From the NCBI GenBank assembly GCA_036803025.1, contig DAIRVC010000058.1, positions 1 to 14,532 on the forward strand: a stretch of DNA of 14,532 bases, written 5' to 3'. The notes under the pieces were generated by a model. That model did not search any database. It had not been told where the DNA came from and saw only the letters and a list, made by a program, of their open reading frames with translations. Shown piece after piece: positions 6,052 to 12,190 of the stretch. This stretch comes from DAIRVC01 sp036803025. GTDB lineage: Bacteria; Chloroflexota; Anaerolineae; Anaerolineales; E44-bin32. A program made the position numbers and the translations under genes. The number at the start of each line of letters is the position of its first letter. The stretch's first letter is position 1.

Positions 6052-8207
6052 CCCGGCTTCACCCGGCATGCTTCCAGCACGTTAGGAAGCGCCTCCAGGC
6101 GATTGAGGACCCGGCTGAGCTGCGGGATATCGGTGATCCCGAGCTCGAGATTGAGGACCGCCAGGCTGTCCTTCGTGGAGGCGTTCACCGAAGGCATATT
6201 GATGCCCTCGTTGGTCAGCAGGGTCGAGACATCGCGCATCAGTCCTTCACGGTCGTAGGCACGGATGCGTATCGACACCGGGTAGGTCGTGTGCGGCTGT
6301 CCCCAGGAAACCTGGATCAAGCGCTCCTTGTCCCCCAGGCGCAGGACGTTCGGGCAATCCGAGCGATGCACCGTTGCTCCCCGGCCGCGCGTCACGTAGC
6401 CGATGATCGGATCGCCGGGCAACGGTTTGCAGCAGCGCGCCAGGCTGGTCAGCAGCCCGCTCACCCCGCGGATGCTGACCTCATCCGCGGCGGCGCCTTC
6501 CGGCCGTACGCCCGGGACCTCCAGGTCGATGAGCTCGGGTTCTTCCTTCTCCACCAGGCGCGAGACGATCTTGCCCAAGTGGATGTCGCCGCAGCCGATG
6601 GCCGCCAGCAGGTCCTCGACCTGGGCGTAGCCCAGGTCGCGGCTGATCTGATCGTAGGTCAGGCTCTCGATACCCAGGCGGTGGAGTTCACGATCCAACA
6701 GGTCGCGGCCATGGGAGACATTCTGCTCGCGGTCCTGGCGTTTGAACCACTGCCGGATCTTGCCGCGCGCCCGCTGTGTCCGGACCAGCTCCAGGCTGGG
6801 ATTCATCCAGTCGCGGCTGGGCCCGCCGCGCTTGGCCGTCAGGATCTCGACCGACTCACCGGTCTGCAGTTTGTGATCCAGGCCGACCAGCTTGCCGTTG
6901 ACCTTGGCGCCGCGGCAGCGGTGGCCGATGTCGGTGTGGATGTGGTAGGCGAAGTCGATCGGCGTCGAACCGGCCGGCAGGTCGACGATGTCCCCCTTGG
7001 GCGTGAAGGCGTACACCCGGTCATCGAATACGTCCGACTTCATCGCGTCGACGAAGTCCGAGGCGTCGTCGACGTCCTGGCGCCAGTCCATCAGGCGGCG
7101 CAGCCAGTTGATGCGCTGCTCGTAGGCCTCGTCGCGCTTGCGGCCTTCCTTGTAGCGCCAGTGAGCGGCGATGCCGAACTCGGCGTTGGTGTGCATCTCC
7201 GGCGTGCGGATCTGGACCTCGACGGTCTTGCCGTCGTCGAAGATGACGGCCGTGTGCAGCGACTGGTAGAAGTTCTCCTTGGGCGTGGCGATGTAGTCGT
7301 CAAAGCCGCCGGGGACGGGCTTCCAATGGTGATGGATGACGCCCAGCGCCAGATAGCAGTCATGGTCGTCGGCGACGACGATGCGCACGCCGCGCACGTC
7401 CAGCACCATATCGAAGGGGACGCCCTTGCGCTCCATCTTGCGGAAGATCGAATACAGGTGTTTGGGGCGGGCGCTGACCTCGGCCTCGATGCCGGCCTCC
7501 GCCAGCACCGTCCGCAAGCGCTCGGAGATCTTGCGCAGCGCCTTCTCCCGGTTCCCCCTGCCCTCGGCCACCTGTCGGGAGATCTCCTTGTACTTGTCGG
7601 GGTAGACGTAGCGGAAGGCCTGGTCCTCCAACTCCCATTTCATCTGCCAGATCCCCAGGCGGTTGGCCAGGGGGGCGAAGATCTCCAGCGTCTCACGCGC
7701 AATGCGTGTCCGCTTTTCGGCCGGCAGGTGCGAAAGCGTGCGCATGTTGTGCAGGCGGTCGGCCAGTTTGATCAGGACCACACGCACGTCGTCGCCCATG
7801 GCCAGGAAGGTCTTGCGCAGAGTCTCCTTCTGCAGTTCGGCCTTGGCACCGCGCTCCTCTTTAGTGCGCCGCTCGCGGCCGCTGACGCGCGGCAGCTGGG
7901 TCAGCTTGGTGACCCCGTCAACCAACCGGGCAATCTCCCGCCCGAACTCCTTCTGGATCTGGTCAAGGGTGACCGAGGTGTCTTCGACGGTATCGTGCAG
8001 CAGGCCGGCCGTGACCAGCGGCACGGGGGCGCCCAGCTCTGCCAGGATCTTCCCCACCGCCAGGCAGTGCTGGATGTATCCCTCTCCCGAAAGCCGCATC
8101 TGCCCTTCGTGCGCCGATTCCGCCAGGCGGTAGGCGCGCTGCACCAGATCACGCTCGACCGGTGTGATGGAATCAGGCAGGGCCTTCAACAACTCGTCGA
8201 TGTTCAT
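6048..8207 (-). CDS. rel: Bifunctional (p)ppGpp synthetase/hydrolase (Rel/SpoT family)
   Basis: A 719-residue long RSH enzyme that makes and degrades the alarmone (p)ppGpp. Numbering from ATG 8207: the HD hydrolase domain has H47 (IQHCLAV) and HDTVED at 71-76, the intact motif of hydrolase-competent enzymes (lost in E. coli RelA), then LADRLHNMRT near 148-157. The synthetase domain spans about 245-355 (HLYSIFRKM, DVRGVRIVV, DDYIATPKENFYQSLHT, EVQIRT, AAHWRYKEG). TGS covers about 395-458, a zinc-finger/RIS region has the CC pair at 592-593 and C618, and ACT runs from about 645 to the end. Start: an in-frame TTG at 8219 lies upstream of the predicted transcription start, so ATG 8207 is preferred. 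There is no Shine-Dalgarno sequence. Symbols relA or spoT would also be used. Confidence 0.96.
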   Translation of the reverse strand: MNIDELLKALPDSITPVERDLVQRAYRLAESAHEGQMRLSGEGYIQHCLAVGKILAELGAPVPLVTAGLLHDTVEDTSVTLDQIQKEFGREIARLVDGVTKLTQLPRVSGRERRTKEERGAKAELQKETLRKTFLAMGDDVRVVLIKLADRLHNMRTLSHLPAEKRTRIARETLEIFAPLANRLGIWQMKWELEDQAFRYVYPDKYKEISRQVAEGRGNREKALRKISERLRTVLAEAGIEAEVSARPKHLYSIFRKMERKGVPFDMVLDVRGVRIVVADDHDCYLALGVIHHHWKPVPGGFDDYIATPKENFYQSLHTAVIFDDGKTVEVQIRTPEMHTNAEFGIAAHWRYKEGRKRDEAYEQRINWLRRLMDWRQDVDDASDFVDAMKSDVFDDRVYAFTPKGDIVDLPAGSTPIDFAYHIHTDIGHRCRGAKVNGKLVGLDHKLQTGESVEILTAKRGGPSRDWMNPSLELVRTQRARGKIRQWFKRQDREQNVSHGRDLLDRELHRLGIESLTYDQISRDLGYAQVEDLLAAIGCGDIHLGKIVSRLVEKEEPELIDLEVPGVRPEGAAADEVSIRGVSGLLTSLARCCKPLPGDPIIGYVTRGRGATVHRSDCPNVLRLGDKERLIQVSWGQPHTTYPVSIRIRAYDREGLMRDVSTLLTNEGINMPSVNASTKDSLAVLNLELGITDIPQLSRVLNRLEALPNVLEACRVKPG

Positions 8208-8222
8208 GGCGCGCGCCAAGAG

Positions 8223-8250
8223 AGTATACCGCCCCCCGGGCGCGGTTCAA
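8223..8250 (-). promoter_or_regulatory. Promoter for rel, giving a near-leaderless transcript
   Basis: On the minus strand TTGAAC (8250-8245) and TATACT (8228-8223) are 16 bases apart. A start seven bases past the -10 would fall near 8216, only about nine bases before the ATG at 8207, with no ribosome-binding sequence between them. It lies in the 107-base gap after the lipoprotein gene; I see no clear terminator in that gap. Confidence 0.72.
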
Positions 8251-8314
8251 GAGGCAGCCCGAAGCGGATCACCCGACTGCCGGAGGGGGTTGAGCTTGAG
8301 AGGGGTCGGTCCGA

Positions 8315-9181
8315 CTACGGCTGGGGAGTGTATCGCCCGTCGCGCAGGACCAGCGTCGTCGTCCCATCCAGGGCCCCGGTCTCGGGGTCGAAGGCCCAAA
8401 CCGTGGCTACTTGGGGGCAGGCCAGCACGACGCTGAACGGCACAAGTTGGGATCGGAGCCGCGAGCCCTCATGCACCTCGTAGGGGAAAAGGAAGTCCGC
8501 CTGAAAGACGCCCGGCTCGCTGCAGGCGGCGGAGAAGCCGTACCCAACTTCCGTCGCCGCACCAGAGGCGAGTTCGGCGGCCGAGATGGCGCTGGGCAGC
8601 GCATCGAATTGGCCAGGCTTAAGCGCGAACTCGGGGAACGTGTTGAACACCCCGCCGCCTCCGGCGTAGGTCGGCATCAGGATGTCCATTTCGTCGGCCG
8701 CATCTTCCGTGCGGCTGATCGTCACGCGAATGGGGAAGCCGAGCACAACCCGGGCGGGCGACCCCGCCGGCAGCCTAAGCCCGATCTGGAAGTTGATGGC
8801 CCCCGAGACAGTGCCGCCATACCACCCCGTCGGCTGCGCCCTCTCCGAGAGCCCTCGGTACTGCGCCACGATCTCGTCGAACTGAGTGTGCGGGTCGAGC
8901 AGCGCTGGGACCACACGTACAGCGTTGTCATAGTCCAGCTGCACCAAAGGGGGTTGGACCACCGGCTCGCCTGGATTTGAGGTGGAGGCCCGAGCGGGCG
9001 CCGGCGAGGCTTCGGTCCCAACGCCGGTCAACCCTGTCGGGGCAGGCGTGGCGTCCCGATCGACGAGCGGGGTCGATTCCGGACCGCACCCGGAAAGCAT
9101 AACTGCGCCACAGAATAGCAGCGCGACGGCGCCGACGAGGCGATTGCGATTGCGCAGACGCGCCACTGAGGGCGATCTCAC
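8315..9181 (-). CDS. Putative lipoprotein of unknown function
   Basis: I do not recognise this family. From GTG 9181 it has 288 residues: a basic N-terminus, a hydrophobic segment and a lipobox ending LSGC (Cys 32), so it is probably exported and lipid-anchored. A Pro/Ser/Thr/Ala-rich linker of about 45 residues follows, then a globular part of about 200 residues with features such as YGGTVSGAINFQIGLRLP and a C-terminal FDPETGALDGTTTLVLRDGRYTP; it looks beta-rich. Two cysteines near residues 230 and 263 could form a disulfide. GTG 9166 is an alternative start that gives a more usual 26-residue signal peptide. Neither has a clear ribosome site, but 9181 is only five bases after the stop of the isomerase gene, which suggests translational coupling. 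The open frame extends upstream to 9481, but that part is a shadow of the isomerase gene. Confidence 0.78.
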   Translation of the reverse strand: MRSPSVARLRNRNRLVGAVALLFCGAVMLSGCGPESTPLVDRDATPAPTGLTGVGTEASPAPARASTSNPGEPVVQPPLVQLDYDNAVRVVPALLDPHTQFDEIVAQYRGLSERAQPTGWYGGTVSGAINFQIGLRLPAGSPARVVLGFPIRVTISRTEDAADEMDILMPTYAGGGGVFNTFPEFALKPGQFDALPSAISAAELASGAATEVGYGFSAACSEPGVFQADFLFPYEVHEGSRLRSQLVPFSVVLACPQVATVWAFDPETGALDGTTTLVLRDGRYTPQP

Positions 9182-9186
9182 GCGAA

Positions 9187-10467
9187 CTACTGCAGCGCCT
9201 GCAGGCTGCTGATGGAGGGCTCGGTCGGCACGCGTTCGATCCAGATGGCGCGCACATCGACCACGCCGGCATCGCGCTGCTCCGCCAGCCATTCGTCGAG
9301 CTGCGTCTCGACCGCCTGCTCGAACTGTGTGTCCGAGAGCGGCCGCAGCTCCTTCTCCAAGACCTGGATCAGATGCCATCCGTAGGTGGTCTGGACCGGC
9401 TGGCTGATCTCGCCTACCGGCGTGTTGAAAGCGGCGTCCTCGAACTCCGGCACCATGACGCCCAACCCCTGCGGAAACCATCCCAGGTCGCCGCCCGCGT
9501 CGCGATTGCTTTCGTCCAGTGAGGCCTCAGCCGCCAGGTCTTCCCATGACTCGCCCGCCTGCAGGCGCTCCAGGAGTGCCAGCGCGCCGGCCTCGTCGGC
9601 CACCAGGATATGGCGCGCGTGGACCTGCTCCTGCTCGCGCGACACATCCTCGCCCAAGGCAAGCAGGAGTCGTTCGCGATACAGGTTAGCCTCGTATTGC
9701 GCCCGGAAGGCTGCCTCATCCGCGCCGATCAGCTTCAAATAGTCGACCTGGGCGGCATAGTTGGCCTGGTAGGCGTCGGCCGTGTAGGCGGTCGCTGTGG
9801 GGGCCGGCGTAGGCGTGAGTGTGATGGTCGGCGTTGGCCCGCTGGTGGAGGTCGGGCTGGGCTCGCCAGTCGGTGTGGAAGTTCCTGTCGCCGCCGCAGT
9901 CGATGCGGCCGTTGCGGTCGACGTCGCCGGAGCGGCGGTGGAGGTCGGCAGCGGGGTTGGCGTGCCGTCGGCGTAGTAGCCGAAATCTTCCTGGATGGCG
10001 CGATCGACCTCGTCCGGGCTCACGCTGATCCCGCGCCGATTGGCTTCCTGGCGCACGAGCGCTTCGTCGATCATGCCCTCGAGGACATTCAGCCCCAGTG
10101 CAGATGGATCGGCCAGCTGCTGTCCGATCGAGGCGATCTGCTGCTGGATCATGTTGCTGATGGACTCGTCGCCGCCGAACATGGAGAGCAGGCTCTCGGC
10201 GTTCTGCGCCTGGCTGATCAGGCCCAGGCGCGCCAGACGGACGCGGCTCTGGAATTGGGCGGTGGTGATCTCTTCGCCGTTGACGACCGCTACCGGCTGG
10301 CGGGGCTGGATCACCGCGCCCTGCAGCCAGCCAAAGATGATCAAGCCTGCCGCGATGAGCAGGACGACCAGTGTGCCTGCGATGATCCAACGCCGCTGCA
10401 CCCGCTCGCGTTCAGCTCGGGCAAGATGCTTGCGGGTGGTCATCGGCGTAATTCCCCGCCTGCGCAT
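9187..10467 (-). CDS. Membrane-anchored parvulin-type peptidyl-prolyl isomerase (SurA/PrsA-like)
   Basis: A 426-residue protein with a cytoplasmic basic N-terminus, one membrane segment at about residues 27-48 and an extracytoplasmic body. The SurA-like N-terminal chaperone region begins AVVNGEEITTAQFQSRV (60-76) and includes VLEGMIDEALVRQEANRRGI (128-147). A Thr/Pro/Ser/Ala-rich stretch (169-228) splits it. The parvulin domain lies at about 282-372: VHARHILVAD, DLGWFPQGLGVMVPEFEDAAF and YGWHLIQV, all typical. Such proteins catalyse proline isomerisation and aid folding of exported proteins. Start ATG 10467 follows GGAGAGG with six bases of spacing; ATG 10443 is a less likely alternative. There is no lipobox, unlike Gram-positive PrsA. 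It follows rpsR and precedes the lipoprotein. Confidence 0.92.
   Translation of the reverse strand: MRRRGITPMTTRKHLARAERERVQRRWIIAGTLVVLLIAAGLIIFGWLQGAVIQPRQPVAVVNGEEITTAQFQSRVRLARLGLISQAQNAESLLSMFGGDESISNMIQQQIASIGQQLADPSALGLNVLEGMIDEALVRQEANRRGISVSPDEVDRAIQEDFGYYADGTPTPLPTSTAAPATSTATAASTAAATGTSTPTGEPSPTSTSGPTPTITLTPTPAPTATAYTADAYQANYAAQVDYLKLIGADEAAFRAQYEANLYRERLLLALGEDVSREQEQVHARHILVADEAGALALLERLQAGESWEDLAAEASLDESNRDAGGDLGWFPQGLGVMVPEFEDAAFNTPVGEISQPVQTTYGWHLIQVLEKELRPLSDTQFEQAVETQLDEWLAEQRDAGVVDVRAIWIERVPTEPSISSLQALQ
9784..9963 (-). repeat. Thr/Pro/Ser/Ala low-complexity coding segment
   Basis: These bases encode residues 169-228 of the isomerase, a run of about 60 residues made almost only of Thr, Pro, Ser and Ala with a few Gly. 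Units such as TPTP and TSTA recur without an exact period. It is a likely flexible, extracellular linker between the halves of the chaperone region, and a possible site of O-glycosylation (inference). Confidence 0.8.
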
Positions 10468-10484
10468 ACCTGGCCTCTCCTATC

Positions 10485-10537
10485 AGGCAGGCAAAGGCGG
10501 GGCTGCGCTGCAGACCGCGCCCCGCCACACCCTGCCT
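10485..10537 (-). terminator. Long nested hairpin between rpsR and the isomerase gene
   Basis: Inner arms GGCGGGGC (10496-10503) and GCCCCGCC (10519-10526) and outer arms AGGCAGG (10485-10491) and CCTGCCT (10531-10537) are perfect complements, separated by a 4/4 internal loop. On the minus strand the 3' arm has TTTG but no proper U-run, so it may be a weak terminator, an RNA-processing site or an mRNA stabiliser separating ribosomal gene expression from the downstream genes. Confidence 0.6.
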
Positions 10538-10548
10538 TGCGCTGTCGG

Positions 10549-10848
10549 TCAGCGAGAACGTGCTGCGGCGAACGGGATCAAAGCCAAGTGCCGGGCGCGC
10601 TTGATCGCCCGCGCCAGGATCCGTTGATGCCGCGCACAGGTGCCGGTCTGCCGCCGCGAGCGAATGCGGCCCTGGTCGGTCACGAAACGCTTGAGGACCT
10701 CGCTCTGCTTGTAGTCGATGGTCTTGGCCTTCTCGGCACAGAACTGGCAGACCCGCGGTGGCCGGACGAACCGGCGTCGACCCCCGCGCTCATCACCCGA
10801 CGGCCCCTGCTCGTCCTGGGCCCCACCGTTTCGCATATCCCTTGCCAA
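10549..10848 (-). CDS. rpsR: 30S ribosomal protein S18
   Basis: A 99-residue small-subunit ribosomal protein that pairs with S6 in the platform of the 30S subunit. The core is unmistakable: CQFCAEKAKTIDYKQSEVLKRF, then RRQTGTCARHQRILARAIKRARHLALIPF. It carries Cys34, Cys37, Cys71 and His74, so it is the zinc-binding (C+) form. The start is uncertain: TTG 10848 is favoured because GGGAGAG (10855-10861) sits six bases before it; ATG 10836 has only AAGGG too close. A small hairpin at 10863-10877 (CGCGGC/GCCGCG) ends just upstream of this ribosome site. It lies 61 bases after ssb in the conserved rpsF-ssb-rpsR order; rplI, often next, is missing. Confidence 0.95.
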   Translation of the reverse strand: MARDMRNGGAQDEQGPSGDERGGRRRFVRPPRVCQFCAEKAKTIDYKQSEVLKRFVTDQGRIRSRRQTGTCARHQRILARAIKRARHLALIPFAAARSR

Positions 10849-10909
10849 GTCTCACTCTCCCGCGCGGCTGCGCCGCGGCATTGTCATCCCACACGTATTC
10901 TTCGGACGC

Positions 10910-11305
10910 CTAGAAGGGGAACTCCTCGTCTTCACCGGTCGCAGCCTCGAACTGCGCCGGGGCGCCCTCGCGCCGCTCCCCGAGCATGATCATCTCCTTC
11001 GCCACCAGTTCCGTAGCGAAGTGCTTCTTGCCCTCCGGATCGTCCCAGCGCCGCGTCTGCAGCCGCCCCTCGATATAGGCCTGCTGCCCCTTGCGCAGAT
11101 GCTGGTTGCAGATCTCGGCCAGGCTCCCCCAGGCGACGACATTGAACCACTCGGTCTCTTCGCGGCGCTCTCCCTCGGCAGTGTTCCAGGAGCGGCTGGT
11201 GGCCACGCTGAACGTGGTCACCGGCCTCCCGGAAGGCGTGTAGCGCATCTCTGGGTCGCGCCCCAGGTGCCCGATGATCATGACCTTGTTCAGCCCGCGG
11301 CTCAT
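10910..11305 (-). CDS. ssb: Single-stranded DNA-binding protein
   Basis: A 131-residue SSB protecting single-stranded DNA in replication and repair. It begins MSRGLNKVMIIGHLGRDPEMRYTPSGRPVTTFSVAT, the standard OB-fold opening, includes WFNVVAWGSLAEICNQHLRKGQQAYIEGRL, and ends with an acidic tip DEEFPF, the docking tail that recruits replication and repair proteins. The linker before the tip is short, so the protein is smaller than the E. coli one (about 178 residues). ATG 11305 is preceded by AAAGGAG. It lies between rpsF (40 bases upstream) and rpsR. Confidence 0.97.
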   Translation of the reverse strand: MSRGLNKVMIIGHLGRDPEMRYTPSGRPVTTFSVATSRSWNTAEGERREETEWFNVVAWGSLAEICNQHLRKGQQAYIEGRLQTRRWDDPEGKKHFATELVAKEMIMLGERREGAPAQFEAATGEDEEFPF

Positions 11306-11345
11306 GGGGGCTCCTTTCGGCAGTCGGCCGGGCGCCGGACAGTCG

Positions 11346-11636
11346 CTATCCGGCTTCCTGGAGGGTGATCAGGTAGCGCAGCACCTGCTCGCTCAGCCGC
11401 AACTCGCGCTCGATCGCCTGGCTGGACCGCGGGGGCAGTGTGGCCGTGACGATCGTATAGAAGCCTTCCAGACGCTTCTTGATCGCGTAGGTCAGCCGAC
11501 GCTTGCCCCAGCGATCAACCTTGACCACTTCCCCTCCGGCAGCCAGGACCCAGCCCTTGACCTTCTCCTCCAGGGACAGGAGCGCCTGCTCATCCAGGTC
11601 CGGATCAGCAATATAGGCCAACTCGTAGTTGCGCAA
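11346..11636 (-). CDS. rpsF: 30S ribosomal protein S6
   Basis: Starting at TTG 11636 the protein has 96 residues, the usual length of S6, beginning MRNYELAYIADPDLDEQ. The frame is open up to 11765, but that N-terminal extension (with sequence like GGGGNPEG) has no S6 similarity and lies over the leader and promoter. AGAGAGG (11645-11651) precedes the TTG by eight bases. Other family marks are VKVDRWGKRRLTYAIKKRLEGFYTIV and LRLSEQVLRYLITL. It is first in the rpsF-ssb-rpsR operon, behind a promoter and a structured leader. Confidence 0.94.
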   Translation of the reverse strand: MRNYELAYIADPDLDEQALLSLEEKVKGWVLAAGGEVVKVDRWGKRRLTYAIKKRLEGFYTIVTATLPPRSSQAIERELRLSEQVLRYLITLQEAG

Positions 11637-11663
11637 CGGTGGAACCTCTCTTCCCTCGGGATT

Positions 11664-11698
11664 GCCCCCACCTCCAGCCGGGAGGCACGGGTGGGAGC
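11664..11698 (-). promoter_or_regulatory. Candidate S6:S18-binding leader hairpin of the rpsF operon
   Basis: On the minus-strand transcript the arms GCTCCCA and TGGGGGC form seven pairs (one G-U); then a left-side bulge CCCGTG (six bases) interrupts the helix; then CCTCC/GGAGG gives five pairs with loop CGGCT. A hairpin with a one-sided bulge carrying an unpaired CCG is the known form of the RNA bound by the S6:S18 complex in rpsF leaders of many bacteria. It ends 12 bases before the ribosome site, a good place to block translation. The structure is read from the sequence; the protein binding is inferred. Confidence 0.65.
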
Positions 11699-11704
11699 GG
11701 AAAG

Positions 11705-11725
11705 CGTGCCCCGCAGGGGGGCACG
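11705..11725 (-). promoter_or_regulatory. Hairpin at the 5' end of the rpsF transcript
   Basis: CGTGCCCC (11705-11712) and GGGGCACG (11718-11725) form an eight-pair stem with a five-base loop, within a few bases of the expected transcription start near 11730. It may stabilise the 5' end; no known role is assigned. Confidence 0.6.
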
Positions 11726-11736
11726 GGAACAGGTGG

Positions 11737-11765
11737 AGTGTATCACGGAGCGGCGGATCTGACAA
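11737..11765 (-). promoter_or_regulatory. Promoter of the rpsF-ssb-rpsR operon
   Basis: On the minus strand TTGTCA (11765-11760) and TACACT (11742-11737) are 17 bases apart, and the -10 is preceded by TGA, giving an extended TGnTACACT. Transcription would start near 11730, leaving a leader of about 94 bases before the TTG of rpsF. No clear promoter is seen after it until the one before rel, so it probably also serves the isomerase and lipoprotein genes. Confidence 0.8.
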
Positions 11766-11794
11766 TCTCTAGATGCGGCGGCCCTCCCACAGAC

Positions 11795-11866
11795 GTGCGG
11801 CACCAAGGCCTCCCATGCACTCTCCGCGCCGCACCGGGCGGGGGCTTGCCCCCGGCTGGCCGCACC
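11795..11866. repeat. GC-rich inverted-repeat cluster
   Basis: GTGCGGCACC (11795-11804) faces two inverted copies, GCCGCACC at 11828-11835 and 11859-11866. Between the latter two lies an almost perfect foldback, CGGGGGC-TT-GCCCCCG (11839-11854). It sits in the divergent region between rpsF and the phosphohexomutase gene. It could be a dispersed intergenic repeat or a structural element. I find no gene in 11766-12000. Confidence 0.5.
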
Positions 11867-12006
11867 CTCTCCCTCAACGCGGCAGGGGGTGGTCAACGGC
11901 GGCTCCCAGCCTTCCCAGCCTCGCCCCCTGGCCGTCTTCGGCGTCGGCGCGAGCTCGGCTCGGTCAATTCGAGGCCGCGCTGCTAGTCCGTGACTCCTTC
12001 TCGCGG

Positions 12007-12012
12007 TATAAT
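12007..12012 (+). promoter_or_regulatory. Probable -10 element for the phosphohexomutase operon
   Basis: A perfect TATAAT preceded by CGG (not TG). No good -35 is found 16-18 bases upstream (the region reads TAGTCC), so the promoter is less certain than others in the window. Transcription from about 12019 would give a leader of about 170 bases. Confidence 0.6.
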
Positions 12013-12018
12013 GGCGAC

Positions 12019-12190
12019 GGCTGGAGAGGCCAGAGCGCCGGCCAGGGCCTCGCGGCAGGCCGGCGAGGCGCACAATCCCGTGGGTTTGTCCGACACACGA
12101 CCCGCCCAGGCCTGATCGGCCAGGTCGCTACCGCCTGGCCTGGTTTCTGTCCGGCCCCGGCGCCTCTCCCACTCCCTCCGCGGAGGCGGA
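12019..12190 (+). promoter_or_regulatory. Structured 5' leader before the phosphohexomutase gene, unassigned
   Basis: No reading frame here looks coding. Three hairpins in series are visible: CGCCGGCC/GGCCGGCG (12036-12043 with 12058-12065), GTGGGT/ACCCGC (12080-12085 with 12100-12105, one G-U) and GGCCAGG/CCTGGCC (12118-12124 with 12134-12140, nine-base loop) followed by a weak T-rich TGGTTTCTGT. The palindrome CCTCCGCGGAGG (12175-12186) then overlaps the ribosome site GGAGG and could hide it. It matches no riboswitch class I know by eye. Confidence 0.5.

Noticed and set aside
5952..8483. An 843-codon open frame on the plus strand opposite rel
   Set aside because: It is the antisense shadow of rel and the end of moeA. 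High GC content with biased third positions leaves the opposite strand open, and the protein has no recognisable motif while rel is unmistakable.
9182..9481. An N-terminal extension of the lipoprotein to a 388-residue protein
   Set aside because: The extra 100 residues are Arg/Gly/Ala-rich shadow sequence of the isomerase gene, and a signal peptide with a lipobox starts after it.
11637..11765. A longer S6 protein starting at 11765
   Set aside because: The extension covers the promoter and leader hairpins, has no S6 similarity, and TTG 11636 has a good ribosome site and gives the normal S6 length.
12118..12140. A T-box-like word (GGTCGCTACCGCC) in the hexomutase leader
   Set aside because: It resembles the T-box antiterminator sequence, but the invariant TGGN bulge is missing, no specifier region is seen, and the gene downstream is not related to amino acids or tRNA charging.
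11766..12190. A protein gene in the frame open from 11773 to 12339
   Set aside because: The translation is Pro/Arg/Gly-rich with no motif, crosses a promoter and hairpins, and runs out of frame into the hexomutase gene.
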